This document shows positions 25,123 through 33,360 of a stretch of DNA of 40,832 nucleotides, in pieces (the stretch's first letter is position 1; each line of letters starts with the position of its first letter). The stretch is from positions 1 through 40,832 of the forward strand of contig JABWBC010000015.1 of NCBI GenBank assembly GCA_013360695.1. The letters are read 5' to 3'. The notes under the pieces were generated by a model. The model searched no databases. It was not told where the DNA came from and saw only the letters and a list, made by a program, of their open reading frames with translations. The stretch comes from Phycisphaerales bacterium. Lineage in GTDB: Bacteria > Planctomycetota > Phycisphaerae > Phycisphaerales > UBA1924. Made by a program: the position numbers and the translations under genes.

Positions 25123-25476
25123 TTACTGAACCTGCTTGGCGCTCTCCATGAGGGCGGTCTTCTCGGCCCGCTTCTCAACGATCCGCACCAGCTGCCAGCA
25201 CTTGGTCTTGCTGAGCGGGCGGCACTGCACGCACTCGACGACGTCGCCGGTGCGGGACTCGTTCCTCTCGTCGTGCACGTGCAGCACCGTGCGCCGGCGG
25301 ATGTACTTGCCGTACTTGGGGTGGCTCGCCATGTAGCTCACCACCACCTTGCGGGTCTTGCTCCGCTTGTCGCTCTCGACGACGCCGACCTTGGTGGCCT
25401 TGTCGGCCTTCGCGGTCGTGCTCGCCGGCGCCTTTGCGGCCGGGGTCTTGCTCGTGCTGGTCGTCGCCTTCGCCAT
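25123..25476 (-). CDS. rpsQ: 30S ribosomal protein S17 with N-terminal extension
   Basis: The product has 117 residues against about 84. The ATG at 25476 has AAGGTGG upstream. Residues 1-28 are Ala/Lys/Thr/Ser-rich low-complexity. The S17 core follows (GVVESDKRSKTRKVVVSY, RRTVLHVHDERNESRTGDVVECVQCRPLSKTKCWQLVRIVE). It is a primary 16S rRNA binder. Confidence 0.96.
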   Translation of the reverse strand: MAKATTSTSKTPAAKAPASTTAKADKATKVGVVESDKRSKTRKVVVSYMASHPKYGKYIRRRTVLHVHDERNESRTGDVVECVQCRPLSKTKCWQLVRIVEKRAEKTALMESAKQVQ

Positions 25477-25543
25477 CGTGTTCCACCTTGCATGTCGGGG
25501 TGTTGAGCCGCCCCGAACCCAGGTCCTCTTCATCCCGTTCCGG

Positions 25544-25747
25544 TTACTTCTTGACAGCCGCCAGGCTCCGCGAACGCCGCTCCGTCAGAAGACGAGCGAT
25601 GTCCTTCTTGAGCTTCCCGAACTGGGACGTGTCTTTGATCTTCTCGGTCACTGTCTCGGAGCGGAGCTCATAGACCTTGGCGCGGAGGCGCGTCAGCTCG
25701 ATCTTGATCTCCTCGTCCTGCAGCGCTCGAACTTCTTTGGCGTTCAT
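25544..25747 (-). CDS. rpmC: 50S ribosomal protein L29
   Basis: The product has 67 residues from the ATG at 25747, the normal size. It has two helices with MNAKEVRALQDEEIKIEL and FGKLKKDIARLLTERRSR. L29 lies at the tunnel exit and contacts SRP. It is preceded by rplP and followed by rpsQ. Confidence 0.95.
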   Translation of the reverse strand: MNAKEVRALQDEEIKIELTRLRAKVYELRSETVTEKIKDTSQFGKLKKDIARLLTERRSRSLAAVKK

Positions 25748-25815
25748 AGAACTCACCTTGACTGACTCGTGCAGACTCACGCGCCCCGGAGCCCGGGGCA
25801 CGATCGAACTCTTCC

Positions 25816-26235
25816 TTAAACCGCCACGCGTCGACCGACCATCCGGCAACGCACCGGCATCTTCATCGCGACGCGGACGAACGCGGCCTTGGCGACCGCC
25901 TCGGGCACGCCCGCGATCTCGAACAGCATCGTGCCGGGCTTCACGCGCGCCGCCCAGTAGTCCACGTCCGCCTTGCCCGTACCCATTCGGGTTTCCAGGG
26001 GCTTCTTGGAGATGGGCTTGTCGGGGAAAACGCGGATGATGAGCTTGCCCTCGCGCTTCAGAAAGTGCTGGGCCGCGATACGACCGGCCTCGATCACCGT
26101 GCCCTTGAGCCAGGTGCCCTCGAGGGCCTGCAGGCCGTAGTCGCCGTACGCGACGTAGTTGCCCTTGGTCGCCTTGCGATCTCGGACGCGCCGCATCTCC
26201 TTGCGGTACTTCACTCGTTTGGGCATCAACGCCAT
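25816..26235 (-). CDS. rplP: 50S ribosomal protein L16
   Basis: The product has 139 residues. L16 signatures are PKRVKYRKEMRR, GDYGLQALEGTWLKGTVIEA, IRVFPDKPISKKPLETRMG and GTMLFEIAGVPEAVAKAAF. It lies near the A-site of the large subunit. The ATG at 26235 has GGAG upstream; an ATG at 26226 (MPKR) is also possible. Confidence 0.97.
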   Translation of the reverse strand: MALMPKRVKYRKEMRRVRDRKATKGNYVAYGDYGLQALEGTWLKGTVIEAGRIAAQHFLKREGKLIIRVFPDKPISKKPLETRMGTGKADVDYWAARVKPGTMLFEIAGVPEAVAKAAFVRVAMKMPVRCRMVGRRVAV

Positions 26236-26305
26236 CGGTCAGCTCCGGGAAAACAGGTCCATCCGATCGAACGAACCTGAACACAGTTCCTTCCACACTC
26301 CACGA

Positions 26306-27007
26306 TCACTTCCGGCCGCGGGCACGAGCGCGACCACCGGCCGCGTTCGACTCTTCCTCCGTCCGCTCGGTCGTGTACATGCCCTTGTAGATCCACACCT
26401 TGATCCCGATCACGCCGTAGGTCGTGCGAGCCTCGGCAAAGCCGTACTCGATCCGGGCCTGCAGCGTCGAGAGCGGGAGCGATCCGAACTTGATGTCCAG
26501 GCGACGGCTCATTTCGGCGCCGCCCAGGCGGCCCGACATCGTCACCTTCACGCCCAGGGCGCCCGCGGCCATGATCGCCTCGGCACGCATCTTGGCGGCG
26601 CGACGGAACGCCACTCGCTTCACGATCTGCTCCGCGACGGCCTCCGCGGCCAGCTGCGGATCAAGATCGGGGTTCTTCACTTCGATGATCGAGATCGCGA
26701 CCTTGCGCCCCGTCATGTACTGGAGCTCTTCGGTCATGCGATCGACCTCGGCGCCCTTGGGACCGATCACCAGGCCCGGACGCGCCGTCTTGATCACAAC
26801 CTTCAGCTCTTCACGCGTGCGCTCGATGTGGATGTCCGACACCGCGGCCGACGGTGGCTTGCGGTTCAGACGCTTGTCCAGGTAGCGACGGATCTTCTCG
26901 TCTTCAACGAGCAGCTCACCGTAGAGGGCCTTGGGGGCGTACCAGCGGCTGCGGTGGGCTTCGGTGATTCCAAGGCGGAATCCAAAGGGCTGGGTCTTCT
27001 GTCCCAT
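26306..27007 (-). CDS. rpsC: 30S ribosomal protein S3
   Basis: The product has 233 residues. It has the S3 start [14 protein letters not shown], the KH domain around PGLVIGPKGAEVDRM and the C-terminal domain (GALGVKVTMSGRLGGAEMSR, YGVIGIKVWIYKG). It lies at the mRNA entry channel. Its ATG overlaps the rplV stop by one base (TAATG). Confidence 0.97.
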   Translation of the reverse strand: MGQKTQPFGFRLGITEAHRSRWYAPKALYGELLVEDEKIRRYLDKRLNRKPPSAAVSDIHIERTREELKVVIKTARPGLVIGPKGAEVDRMTEELQYMTGRKVAISIIEVKNPDLDPQLAAEAVAEQIVKRVAFRRAAKMRAEAIMAAGALGVKVTMSGRLGGAEMSRRLDIKFGSLPLSTLQARIEYGFAEARTTYGVIGIKVWIYKGMYTTERTEEESNAAGGRARARGRK

Positions 27008-27576
27008 TAGCGGCTCCCCCTCTTGCGACCGGCCGAACGCTCCTCGACGCCGATCGTGATGTGGCTCGAACGCTTCATGATCGGGTGGGCCCGACCGCGG
27101 TCCTTGGGCTGGAAACGCTTCATCGTCGGGCCTTCGTCGACCGTCGAGAGCGACACCACCAGCTTGGTCACGTCCGCCTCGAACTGCTCGGCGTCCGCGA
27201 TCGCGGCCGCCAGCGCCTTGCGAACGTTGTCCGCGGCACGCTTCGGGCTGAACGTCAGAAGGTTGAGCGCCTGATCCACCGACTTGCCACGTACAAGGTC
27301 CGCGATCAGACGCGCCTTGCGCGGGCTCCCGCGGTGGTAACGCACCTTGCTCTCGAAGCGGGAGATGTCCTTCACGGACGCCCCCACCGCCGAGGCCAGA
27401 CGCGCGATGTCCGACGCCTTGCACACCGGCAGATGCCGACCGGCAAGCCAGTTGTCGACCGCGCGCGACGCACGCTCGCCGGCCAATCCCGGACGCTCCA
27501 CGGCCTGCGCCAGCTGCTCGCGGGAGATCCCCGCCTTAGTCGCCAGCGCCTTGAGTTTCTCAGCTTGAAGTCTCAC
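27007..27576 (-). CDS. rplV: 50S ribosomal protein L22 with N-terminal HTH-like extension
   Basis: The product has 189 residues against about 110. Residues ~75-189 are ordinary L22 ([59 protein letters not shown]), with the beta-hairpin that lines the exit tunnel. Residues ~8-73 read like an XRE/Cro helix-turn-helix: [19 protein letters not shown], then after a short insert [13 protein letters not shown] and [16 protein letters not shown]. The GTG start at 27576 has GGGGA 7 nt upstream, and an in-frame TAG stands two codons before it. An internal GTG at 27375 (residue 68) would give a near-normal L22 of 122 residues, so the extension needs proof at protein level. Confidence 0.93.
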   Translation of the reverse strand: MRLQAEKLKALATKAGISREQLAQAVERPGLAGERASRAVDNWLAGRHLPVCKASDIARLASAVGASVKDISRFESKVRYHRGSPRKARLIADLVRGKSVDQALNLLTFSPKRAADNVRKALAAAIADAEQFEADVTKLVVSLSTVDEGPTMKRFQPKDRGRAHPIMKRSSHITIGVEERSAGRKRGSR

Positions 27577-27700
27577 GGCCTATTCCCCAATCTGCGGACA
27601 TGTCGGCGAACATACCTGCGAACACGTCTGCATCCAAACTCCGATTCACGCTTCACTCACCGCGCCCATGGGCGCCCGTGATTTTCCCATTCTGCCGGCA

Positions 27701-28006
27701 TCACCCCTTGGCCGGGGCCGCGGTGGCGCCCGCCTCGATGCCTTCCTTCTTGTTCGTGTGCCCGCGGAACGTGCGGGTGTGGCTGAACTCGCCCAGCTTG
27801 TGCCCCACCATGTCCTCGGTCACAAACACGTCGTTGAACTGCTTGCCGTTGTGCACCTTGAAGGTGTGCCCAACGAACTCGGGAACGATCGTGCACCGAC
27901 GAGCCCAGGTCTTCAGCGGCTCACGCCGACGAGTCTGGTTCATCTCCTCCACCTTGCGGTAGAGCTTCTCATCGACGAACGGACCTTTCTTCAAGCTGCG
28001 ACCCAT
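27701..28006 (-). CDS. rpsS: 30S ribosomal protein S19
   Basis: The product has 101 residues. Signatures are [38 protein letters not shown] and [16 protein letters not shown]. It lies in the 30S head next to S13. A 124-bp spacer separates it from rplV, and a 105-bp spacer with heptamer repeats separates it from rplB. Confidence 0.97.
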   Translation of the reverse strand: MGRSLKKGPFVDEKLYRKVEEMNQTRRREPLKTWARRCTIVPEFVGHTFKVHNGKQFNDVFVTEDMVGHKLGEFSHTRTFRGHTNKKEGIEAGATAAPAKG

Positions 28007-28086
28007 CGTTCCATCCTCACTCGGCGGCCTTCGTCACTCCGCCGTCTGTCTGCCTTCGGCCTGTCTGCTTTCTGTCTCTTGTCTTT

Positions 28087-28107
28087 CCCAGTGCCCAGAG
28101 CCCAGTG
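28087..28107 (-). repeat. tandem heptamer block (rplB-rpsS spacer)
   Basis: On the plus strand the units are CCCAGTG, CCCAGAG and CCCAGTG. On the coding strand this begins 4 nt after the rplB stop. The flank CTGTCTCTTG at 28072-28081 is shared with the block at 21589. Confidence 0.85.
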
Positions 28108-28111
28108 TCTT

Positions 28112-28969
28112 TTACTTCAACACGCCGTACCGCTTGTTGGCGCGGCGGCGGATGATGAGCTTGCTCGAGTGCTTCTTGCGATTCCTCGTCGTGCCGCCCT
28201 TGGCCAGAACGCCCGTCGGACCGCAGGGAGGACGATTACCCTTCGAACGACCCGAACCGCCGCCCAGCGGGTGGGCGTGGTGGCTCTTGGCCACGCCACG
28301 GGTAATCGGACGACGACCCTTGAGACGGGTCAGACCGGCCTTGCCCAGACGACGCAGGCGATGGTCGGGGTTGCCGACCTGCCCGATCGTGGCGCGGCAC
28401 TGGATCGGAACGCGACGCACTTCGCCCGACGGGAGCGTCAGGGTGGCGTAGTCACCTTCCTTGTTGGTCAGCTTGGCATAGTTGCCCGCGGAACGGCACA
28501 TCTGAGCGCCGCGTCCCGGGATCAGCTCGACGCAGTGAACATCGAGGCCCGTCGGGATGAACCGGAGCTGCATGTTGTTGCCGATCGTCGGCTCGCCGGC
28601 GGTCTCGTCGAAGGTGGTGATGGTCTGACCGACCACCAGGCCGCCCGGCGACGGGATGTAGCGCTTCTCGCCATTCGGATACTGGATGAGCGCGATGTGC
28701 GCCGAACGGTTGGGGTCGTACTCGATGCCGACGACCTTGCCCTCAACGTTGTTGAGGTTGCGGCGCTTGAAGTCGACGAGGCGGTACATCTGCTTGACGC
28801 CGCCGCCGCGACCGCGCGACGTGATCTTGCCGGAGTGGTTGCGCCCGCCCTTCTTGGGCTTGGGGACCATGAGCGCGTGCTCGGGGGCCTTTTTCGTGAC
28901 CTCCGCGTGCATGTTCACGGACGCGAATCGGCGTCCCGCGCTGGTCTTCTTGTATGTGCGAATCGGCAT
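28112..28969 (-). CDS. rplB: 50S ribosomal protein L2
   Basis: The product has 285 residues from the ATG at 28969. It has YKKTSAGRRFASVNM, GRNHSGKITSRGRGGGVKQMYR, VVGIEYDPNRSAHIALIQYPNGEKRYI and RRVPIQCRATIGQVGN. The conserved loop near the peptidyl-transferase centre, usually DHPHGGGEG, reads HAHPLGGGSG here. The His matching Escherichia coli His229 is kept, but Asp228 is Ala and the second His is Leu. Confidence 0.97.
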   Translation of the reverse strand: MPIRTYKKTSAGRRFASVNMHAEVTKKAPEHALMVPKPKKGGRNHSGKITSRGRGGGVKQMYRLVDFKRRNLNNVEGKVVGIEYDPNRSAHIALIQYPNGEKRYIPSPGGLVVGQTITTFDETAGEPTIGNNMQLRFIPTGLDVHCVELIPGRGAQMCRSAGNYAKLTNKEGDYATLTLPSGEVRRVPIQCRATIGQVGNPDHRLRRLGKAGLTRLKGRRPITRGVAKSHHAHPLGGGSGRSKGNRPPCGPTGVLAKGGTTRNRKKHSSKLIIRRRANKRYGVLK

Positions 28970-29018
28970 GGCTGGCCTCGAATCCTTCGGGAGGGAGCTC
29001 CCGTCAATCACTCACGAC

Positions 29019-29297
29019 TCAGAACAACTCGATCTGATCCTCGGGGTGCAGGCGGACGACGGCCTTCTTGGTGGTCGGCTCGACCACCAGGCCGTACTTC
29101 AGGCGACGCTGCTTGCCCTTGCGGACCTGCGTGTTCACGCCGACGACGCGAACCTTGTAGAGCTGCTCGACGGCGGCCTTGATGTCGTCCTTGCTGGCGG
29201 TGCGGTCGACGAGAAAGCTGTAACGCTTCTCCTCGTTCATGCCGTACGTCGCCTTCTCGGAGATCAGCGGCTTCTTGATGACGTAGATGGCTTCCAT
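29019..29297 (-). CDS. rplW: 50S ribosomal protein L23
   Basis: The product has 92 residues, with IKKPLISEKATYGMNEEKRYSF and VVGVNTQVRKGKQRR. L23 lies at the tunnel exit and docks trigger factor and SRP. Its ATG overlaps the rplD stop by one base (TAATG), so the pair is probably translationally coupled. Confidence 0.97.
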   Translation of the reverse strand: MEAIYVIKKPLISEKATYGMNEEKRYSFLVDRTASKDDIKAAVEQLYKVRVVGVNTQVRKGKQRRLKYGLVVEPTTKKAVVRLHPEDQIELF

Positions 29298-29989
29298 TAC
29301 TTGGCCTCCTCAGCCTTGCGGCCCAGGGGGTTGATCTTGGCTTCCTTGCCCGTCTGCGACGACGGGCCCTTGAGCCACGCCTCAAGATCGCTCTTAGCGA
29401 TCACGAGGTAGCGATGGTTCAGCATGTCGAAGGCGTTGAGCTGGTCGGCGCGGCAGGTCGAGATACTGTCGAGGTTGCGGGCCGAGGCGCGGGTGTTCTC
29501 ACCCGCCGTCGCGGCGGTCACCGCGACCAGCGCGGTGTTGTCGACCTTGACAGCGCCAAGGAACGCCTGGAAGTCCTTGGTCTTCGGGGCCGCGAACTCG
29601 ATCTTGTCGATCACGCGGACCTCGTTGTCGACCAGCTTCGCGAGGAATGCGTTGCGGTTGGCCTTGCGGCGCATCTTCTTCGGCATGGTGAGGCGGAAGT
29701 CCTCACGCGTGCGCTTCTTCGAGTGCCCGTGCCCGCCGCCCTTCATCAGGTTGACCTTGCGGTCGCCGTGACGAGCGTTGCCGGTGCCCTTCTGCTTGTA
29801 GATCTTCCGGGTCGCGCCCTCGACCTCGTGGCGATTCTTGGTCTTAGAGGAGCCCTGGCGCAGGTTCGCGTGATACATCACGTACGCCTGCTTGATCAGA
29901 GCGGGGTTGACGGCGCCGCCCAGCGACTGCTCGTCGATCTTCATCGAGCCAACCTGTTGGCCCTGCATGTTGTAGACGGGGACATCCAT
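29297..29989 (-). CDS. rplD: 50S ribosomal protein L4
   Basis: The product has 230 residues from the ATG at 29989 (MDVPVYNMQGQ). L4 signatures are ATRKIYKQKGTGNARHGDRK (tunnel loop), GGGHGHSKKRTREDFRLTMPKKMRRKA and the C-terminal NLDSISTCRADQLNAFDMLNHRYLVI. In Escherichia coli L4 represses the S10 operon through the rpsJ leader. Here rplD is preceded by an unusually long structured spacer. Confidence 0.97.
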   Translation of the reverse strand: MDVPVYNMQGQQVGSMKIDEQSLGGAVNPALIKQAYVMYHANLRQGSSKTKNRHEVEGATRKIYKQKGTGNARHGDRKVNLMKGGGHGHSKKRTREDFRLTMPKKMRRKANRNAFLAKLVDNEVRVIDKIEFAAPKTKDFQAFLGAVKVDNTALVAVTAATAGENTRASARNLDSISTCRADQLNAFDMLNHRYLVIAKSDLEAWLKGPSSQTGKEAKINPLGRKAEEAK

Positions 29990-30324
29990 CTGTCTTACCT
30001 CGTCCGACGCCTGGGCCCGTTGCCGGGCCGCCTTCACGCCCGGACGAATCCGGGCACTTGAAAGACCTCGCCTCCTCCGGCCACCCCAGTCACACATCGG
30101 GGGACACGGATTCGACTCGGCTGTCCTTGCGGCGATGGTGTTTGGCCATCGACCGCACCGTTTGTTCCTGCCCGACGGTTTCCTGGGTTCCTTCGCAGAA
30201 CCCCTCGGACCTTTCGGGCTCGCCGGTCAGGCCCGCATTCGCGCCCGGCCGACGAACTTCTTTCCACCAACCGATCCCCAACGCGGGGTCGGCATTATTG
30301 CCACCCAAAACCGACCCGGCTCGA
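29990..30324 (-). promoter_or_regulatory. 335-nt structured spacer between rplC and rplD (candidate cis-regulatory RNA)
   Basis: There is no convincing gene. On the coding strand five perfect inverted repeats occur in order: GGGTCGG/CCGACCC (30286-30317), GGGTTC/GAACCC with a 7-nt loop (30185-30203), CGATGG/CCATCG with a 7-nt loop (30133-30151), GCCCGGA/TCCGGGC closing a TTCG tetraloop (30038-30055) and GGCCCG/CGGGCC closing a GCAA tetraloop (30014-30029). The last lies 24 nt upstream of the rplD start. No T-run follows any of them. Two stable tetraloops suggest a folded RNA rather than terminators. A processing site is also possible. Confidence 0.6.
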
Positions 30325-31011
30325 TCAGCCGGCCTTGGCCGCCACTTTCTTGGCCTTGGAACGGTAGAGACGAATCGCGGGGCGAATCTCGACCGTCGAA
30401 CGGTTGGCACCCGGGATCGGACCCTTGACCAGGAGAAGCCCCTGGGCCGCATCAACACTGACGACATCGAGGCTGCGGGCGGTGACGCGATCGTCACCCA
30501 TGTGCCCGGCCATCTTCTTGCCCTTGGCCAGACCGCCGCCGAAGCCGCGGTTCGAGCAGAGGCCGCCGATCGAGCCCGGCGAACGGTGCTTACGCTCCGT
30601 GCCGTGCGAGGCGAACATGCCCTTGAAGTGCCAACGCTTCATGACGCCCGCGAACCCCTTGCCCTTGCTGGTCCCGATGACATCGACGTACAGCTGGTCC
30701 TTGAGCTGGTCGAGCGTGAGGGACTGACCCAGGGTGTAGTTGGCCAGTTCCTCGGCCTTGACGCGGAACTCGCGGTGGGTCCGCTTGGGATCGGTGCCGG
30801 CCTTGAAATCGTGGCCGATCATCGGCATCGTTGAGTTGCGAGCCTTGATGTCTTCGAAACCGATCTGCACGGCGGCGTAGCCGTCCTTGTCCGGGGTCTT
30901 GATCTGCGTCACGACGCAGGGCCCGACCTGGATCACGGTCACGGGCACGCTCACGCTGTCCTTGAAGACACGCGTCATGCCGACTTTCTTTCCCAGCAAC
31001 GAGAAGCCCAT
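30325..31011 (-). CDS. rplC: 50S ribosomal protein L3
   Basis: The product has 228 residues. It has [64 protein letters not shown] and the C-terminal strand [22 protein letters not shown]3 starts 50S assembly and reaches the peptidyl-transferase centre. It follows rpsJ after 52 bp. Confidence 0.97.
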   Translation of the reverse strand: MGFSLLGKKVGMTRVFKDSVSVPVTVIQVGPCVVTQIKTPDKDGYAAVQIGFEDIKARNSTMPMIGHDFKAGTDPKRTHREFRVKAEELANYTLGQSLTLDQLKDQLYVDVIGTSKGKGFAGVMKRWHFKGMFASHGTERKHRSPGSIGGLCSNRGFGGGLAKGKKMAGHMGDDRVTARSLDVVSVDAAQGLLLVKGPIPGANRSTVEIRPAIRLYRSKAKKVAAKAG

Positions 31012-31063
31012 ACCTCACCTCAAACACACACGGGCCGGTCCAGGGGACCGACCCGCGTCGATT

Positions 31064-31372
<309 letters not shown>

Positions 31373-31563
31373 TGACTGACCGCCTTCTCGGAGTTCCAAT
31401 CGCCCAAGCCCGTGGCATCGGCGTACGCCGCCGACACCTGCACAAACGCCGCGATCCACCGCGACGACACCTCCGCCGTCTCTCCCGAACGCGGGCGAGA
31501 CGAGGACGCCGCCGACGTGGATCAACAAACGCTCGTGCCCACCCGGCACGATCAGAGCCCGTA
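31373..31563 (-). promoter_or_regulatory. rpsJ leader, about 185 nt
   Basis: This is the stretch between the predicted promoter and rpsJ. Together with the shared upstream region to 31729 it makes a 357-bp gap without a gene. In Escherichia coli a leader of similar length mediates L4 autoregulation; no homologous fold was demonstrated here. Confidence 0.4.
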
Positions 31564-31591
31564 AGAGTACCCACGACCCTCGTCATGTCAA
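31564..31591 (-). promoter_or_regulatory. predicted sigma70-type promoter of the ribosomal operon
   Basis: On the minus strand there is a perfect -35 TTGACA (31591-31586) and a -10 TACTCT (31569-31564), with a 16-bp spacer. It is placed about 185 nt before the rpsJ ATG and points into the ribosomal cluster. Confidence 0.6.
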
Positions 31592-31729
31592 ATTGGTGTG
31601 AAGCCGAACCTTCTGGGTCTTCGATCGATCAAACCCTCCGACCCCCGCCGCGCCGATATAACTCTGTCCAGACTTTGCCCGCCGCTGACCTCCCCCATTT
31701 GGGTGTGCGCTCCGACCCGGACCATTGCC

Positions 31730-33295
31730 ATGACGAACGCTCGATTTCCCGCGGCTCTTGCGCTTTGCCTGACCCTGGCGTCCGCTTCCGCGCTGCTCGC
31801 GCAGGAACAGCCGACTCCAGACAAGCCCCGAATTTCCAAGCCGCCCGAGCCCGCGTCCGGGCCGAAGACCGGGGGTCAACCGGCAACGCGTCCGGGCGAG
31901 CGGCCGGCGTCCAAGCCCGCGAAAGCTGGGGGGCCTCAGGCCGGAGCGGTTGAGCTTTCGGATGAGCCCCAGGTGCTGGAATCCGTGGGGCTGAAGTTCC
32001 TGACCCCGGTGGGTTCGCGGGTGATCCAGGACACGGCGGGCAAAGAGGCGAAATTGCTGGTGGTCGCCGAAGACGAATCGTGGCAGATCAATGTCACCGC
32101 ACCCCGTACCAGCAACCCCGACCTCACGGTTACGACGGCGTGCGACGAACTCATCGCCAAGCTGCTGGAGCGCGTGGGCCAGATCGACAAGGACACCCAG
32201 GAGATCAGGACGCTCGGCAAAGTCCTCTCGCGCAGCGACCAGCTGGCGCTGGACCCCGATCGCCCCGAGCTTGTCGGCGAGCAGTTCGTGGTGAGCCTCC
32301 CCCGCGGGAAGGGTGATTCGGACACGATCCGCGGGTACACGCTGGTGAAAATCGCGGCCGATCGCTTCGTGAATTTCGAGCTGATCACGACCGCGGACAA
32401 GTACCAGGCCGCGGGATCGATCTACCAGATCGTCGTACGCACCGCGAAGTTCGAGGACGCGGAGCGCACCGTGGCGGCCCGTGCGGCGGCGGTCGCGGCG
32501 GGGAAGACCGTCTTCGGCGCTCTCACCGACGAATCGCTGCGCGACATCATGAAGCAGCGCAACGGACGCTTCGAGCGCCTCTATCGCCCGGCGGTGGGCG
32601 GCGCCCGGATGGACGAGGCCGAGGTCGCCTACCGACGCGTCACCACCTGGTTCGGCAAGCGCGGCGAGCTTGATCCCTCGCGCCCGGCCAAGGACTTCAC
32701 GGCGGCCGAAAGAGAAGAGGGATACCTGCTCCGCACCGACGCCCGCTATGTGAACGGGCCGCAGGTCGTGGACGTGAGCGGCACGTTTTTCATCCGCCCG
32801 GATCGCTCGATGGAGGCGTGGGTGATCCGCCAGGCGATCCGCGAAGCTGGGAAGAAAGACACGGTGGGGATCTCGACCGAAAAGGGGGCCCGCGATGGGA
32901 ACATCATCAGCGTCGTCACCGAGGTGACGGGCCAGCCGGATGAGTCGGTGAAGACGCAGGTGAGCGGCGACGGCTACCTGTCGCGCTTCGAGTCGATGCT
33001 CCTGCCGCAGATCCTGATCCGCTCCAAGGTGCCGACGGAGTTCGGGTTCTACGTCTACCAGAGCGAGGCGGGAAAGGTGCAGCTCCGGCGCGAAGTGCTG
33101 GAACAGCCGGTCGATCGCCCGGGCCTGTGGAAGCTGACCACGCGGCTGTCGGAAGACCGCAAGCCGATGGTGTCGCTCTTCAACGACCAGGGCGATCTCA
33201 TCCGAACCGAGTTGTCCGACGGGAGCATCTGGGAGCCGATCGACCCCAAGGCGCTGGTGCGGCTGTGGCGCGACAAGAATCTCCCGCTGGATTAG
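31730..33295 (+). CDS. secreted protein of unknown function
   Basis: The product has 521 residues from the ATG at 31730. It starts with a clear signal peptide (Arg5, hydrophobic AALALCLTLASASALLA, likely cleavage near residue 24). A Pro/Lys-rich linker follows to about 65, then a folded part of about 450 residues that I do not recognise. The frame is open upstream to 31598, but that part lacks export features. It is divergent from rpsJ; the two share a regulatory region. A TATAAC at 31657-31662 could be its -10, with no good -35. Planctomycete genomes hold many such exported proteins. ruvB follows after 65 bp on the same strand. Confidence 0.78.
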   Translation: MTNARFPAALALCLTLASASALLAQEQPTPDKPRISKPPEPASGPKTGGQPATRPGERPASKPAKAGGPQAGAVELSDEPQVLESVGLKFLTPVGSRVIQDTAGKEAKLLVVAEDESWQINVTAPRTSNPDLTVTTACDELIAKLLERVGQIDKDTQEIRTLGKVLSRSDQLALDPDRPELVGEQFVVSLPRGKGDSDTIRGYTLVKIAADRFVNFELITTADKYQAAGSIYQIVVRTAKFEDAERTVAARAAAVAAGKTVFGALTDESLRDIMKQRNGRFERLYRPAVGGARMDEAEVAYRRVTTWFGKRGELDPSRPAKDFTAAEREEGYLLRTDARYVNGPQVVDVSGTFFIRPDRSMEAWVIRQAIREAGKKDTVGISTEKGARDGNIISVVTEVTGQPDESVKTQVSGDGYLSRFESMLLPQILIRSKVPTEFGFYVYQSEAGKVQLRREVLEQPVDRPGLWKLTTRLSEDRKPMVSLFNDQGDLIRTELSDGSIWEPIDPKALVRLWRDKNLPLD

Positions 33296-33360
33296 GCGAG
33301 GGCGGGCACTTTCACGATTCCTCTCTTCGCGCCGCGGCGTTCTCCCGCTAGACTCCGGAC

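Noticed and set aside
30034-30270. A short minus-strand frame of 78 codons in the rplC-rplD spacer
   Set aside because: It has no ribosomal or other family pattern, and the region is better explained as structured RNA. Conservation would be needed to revive it.
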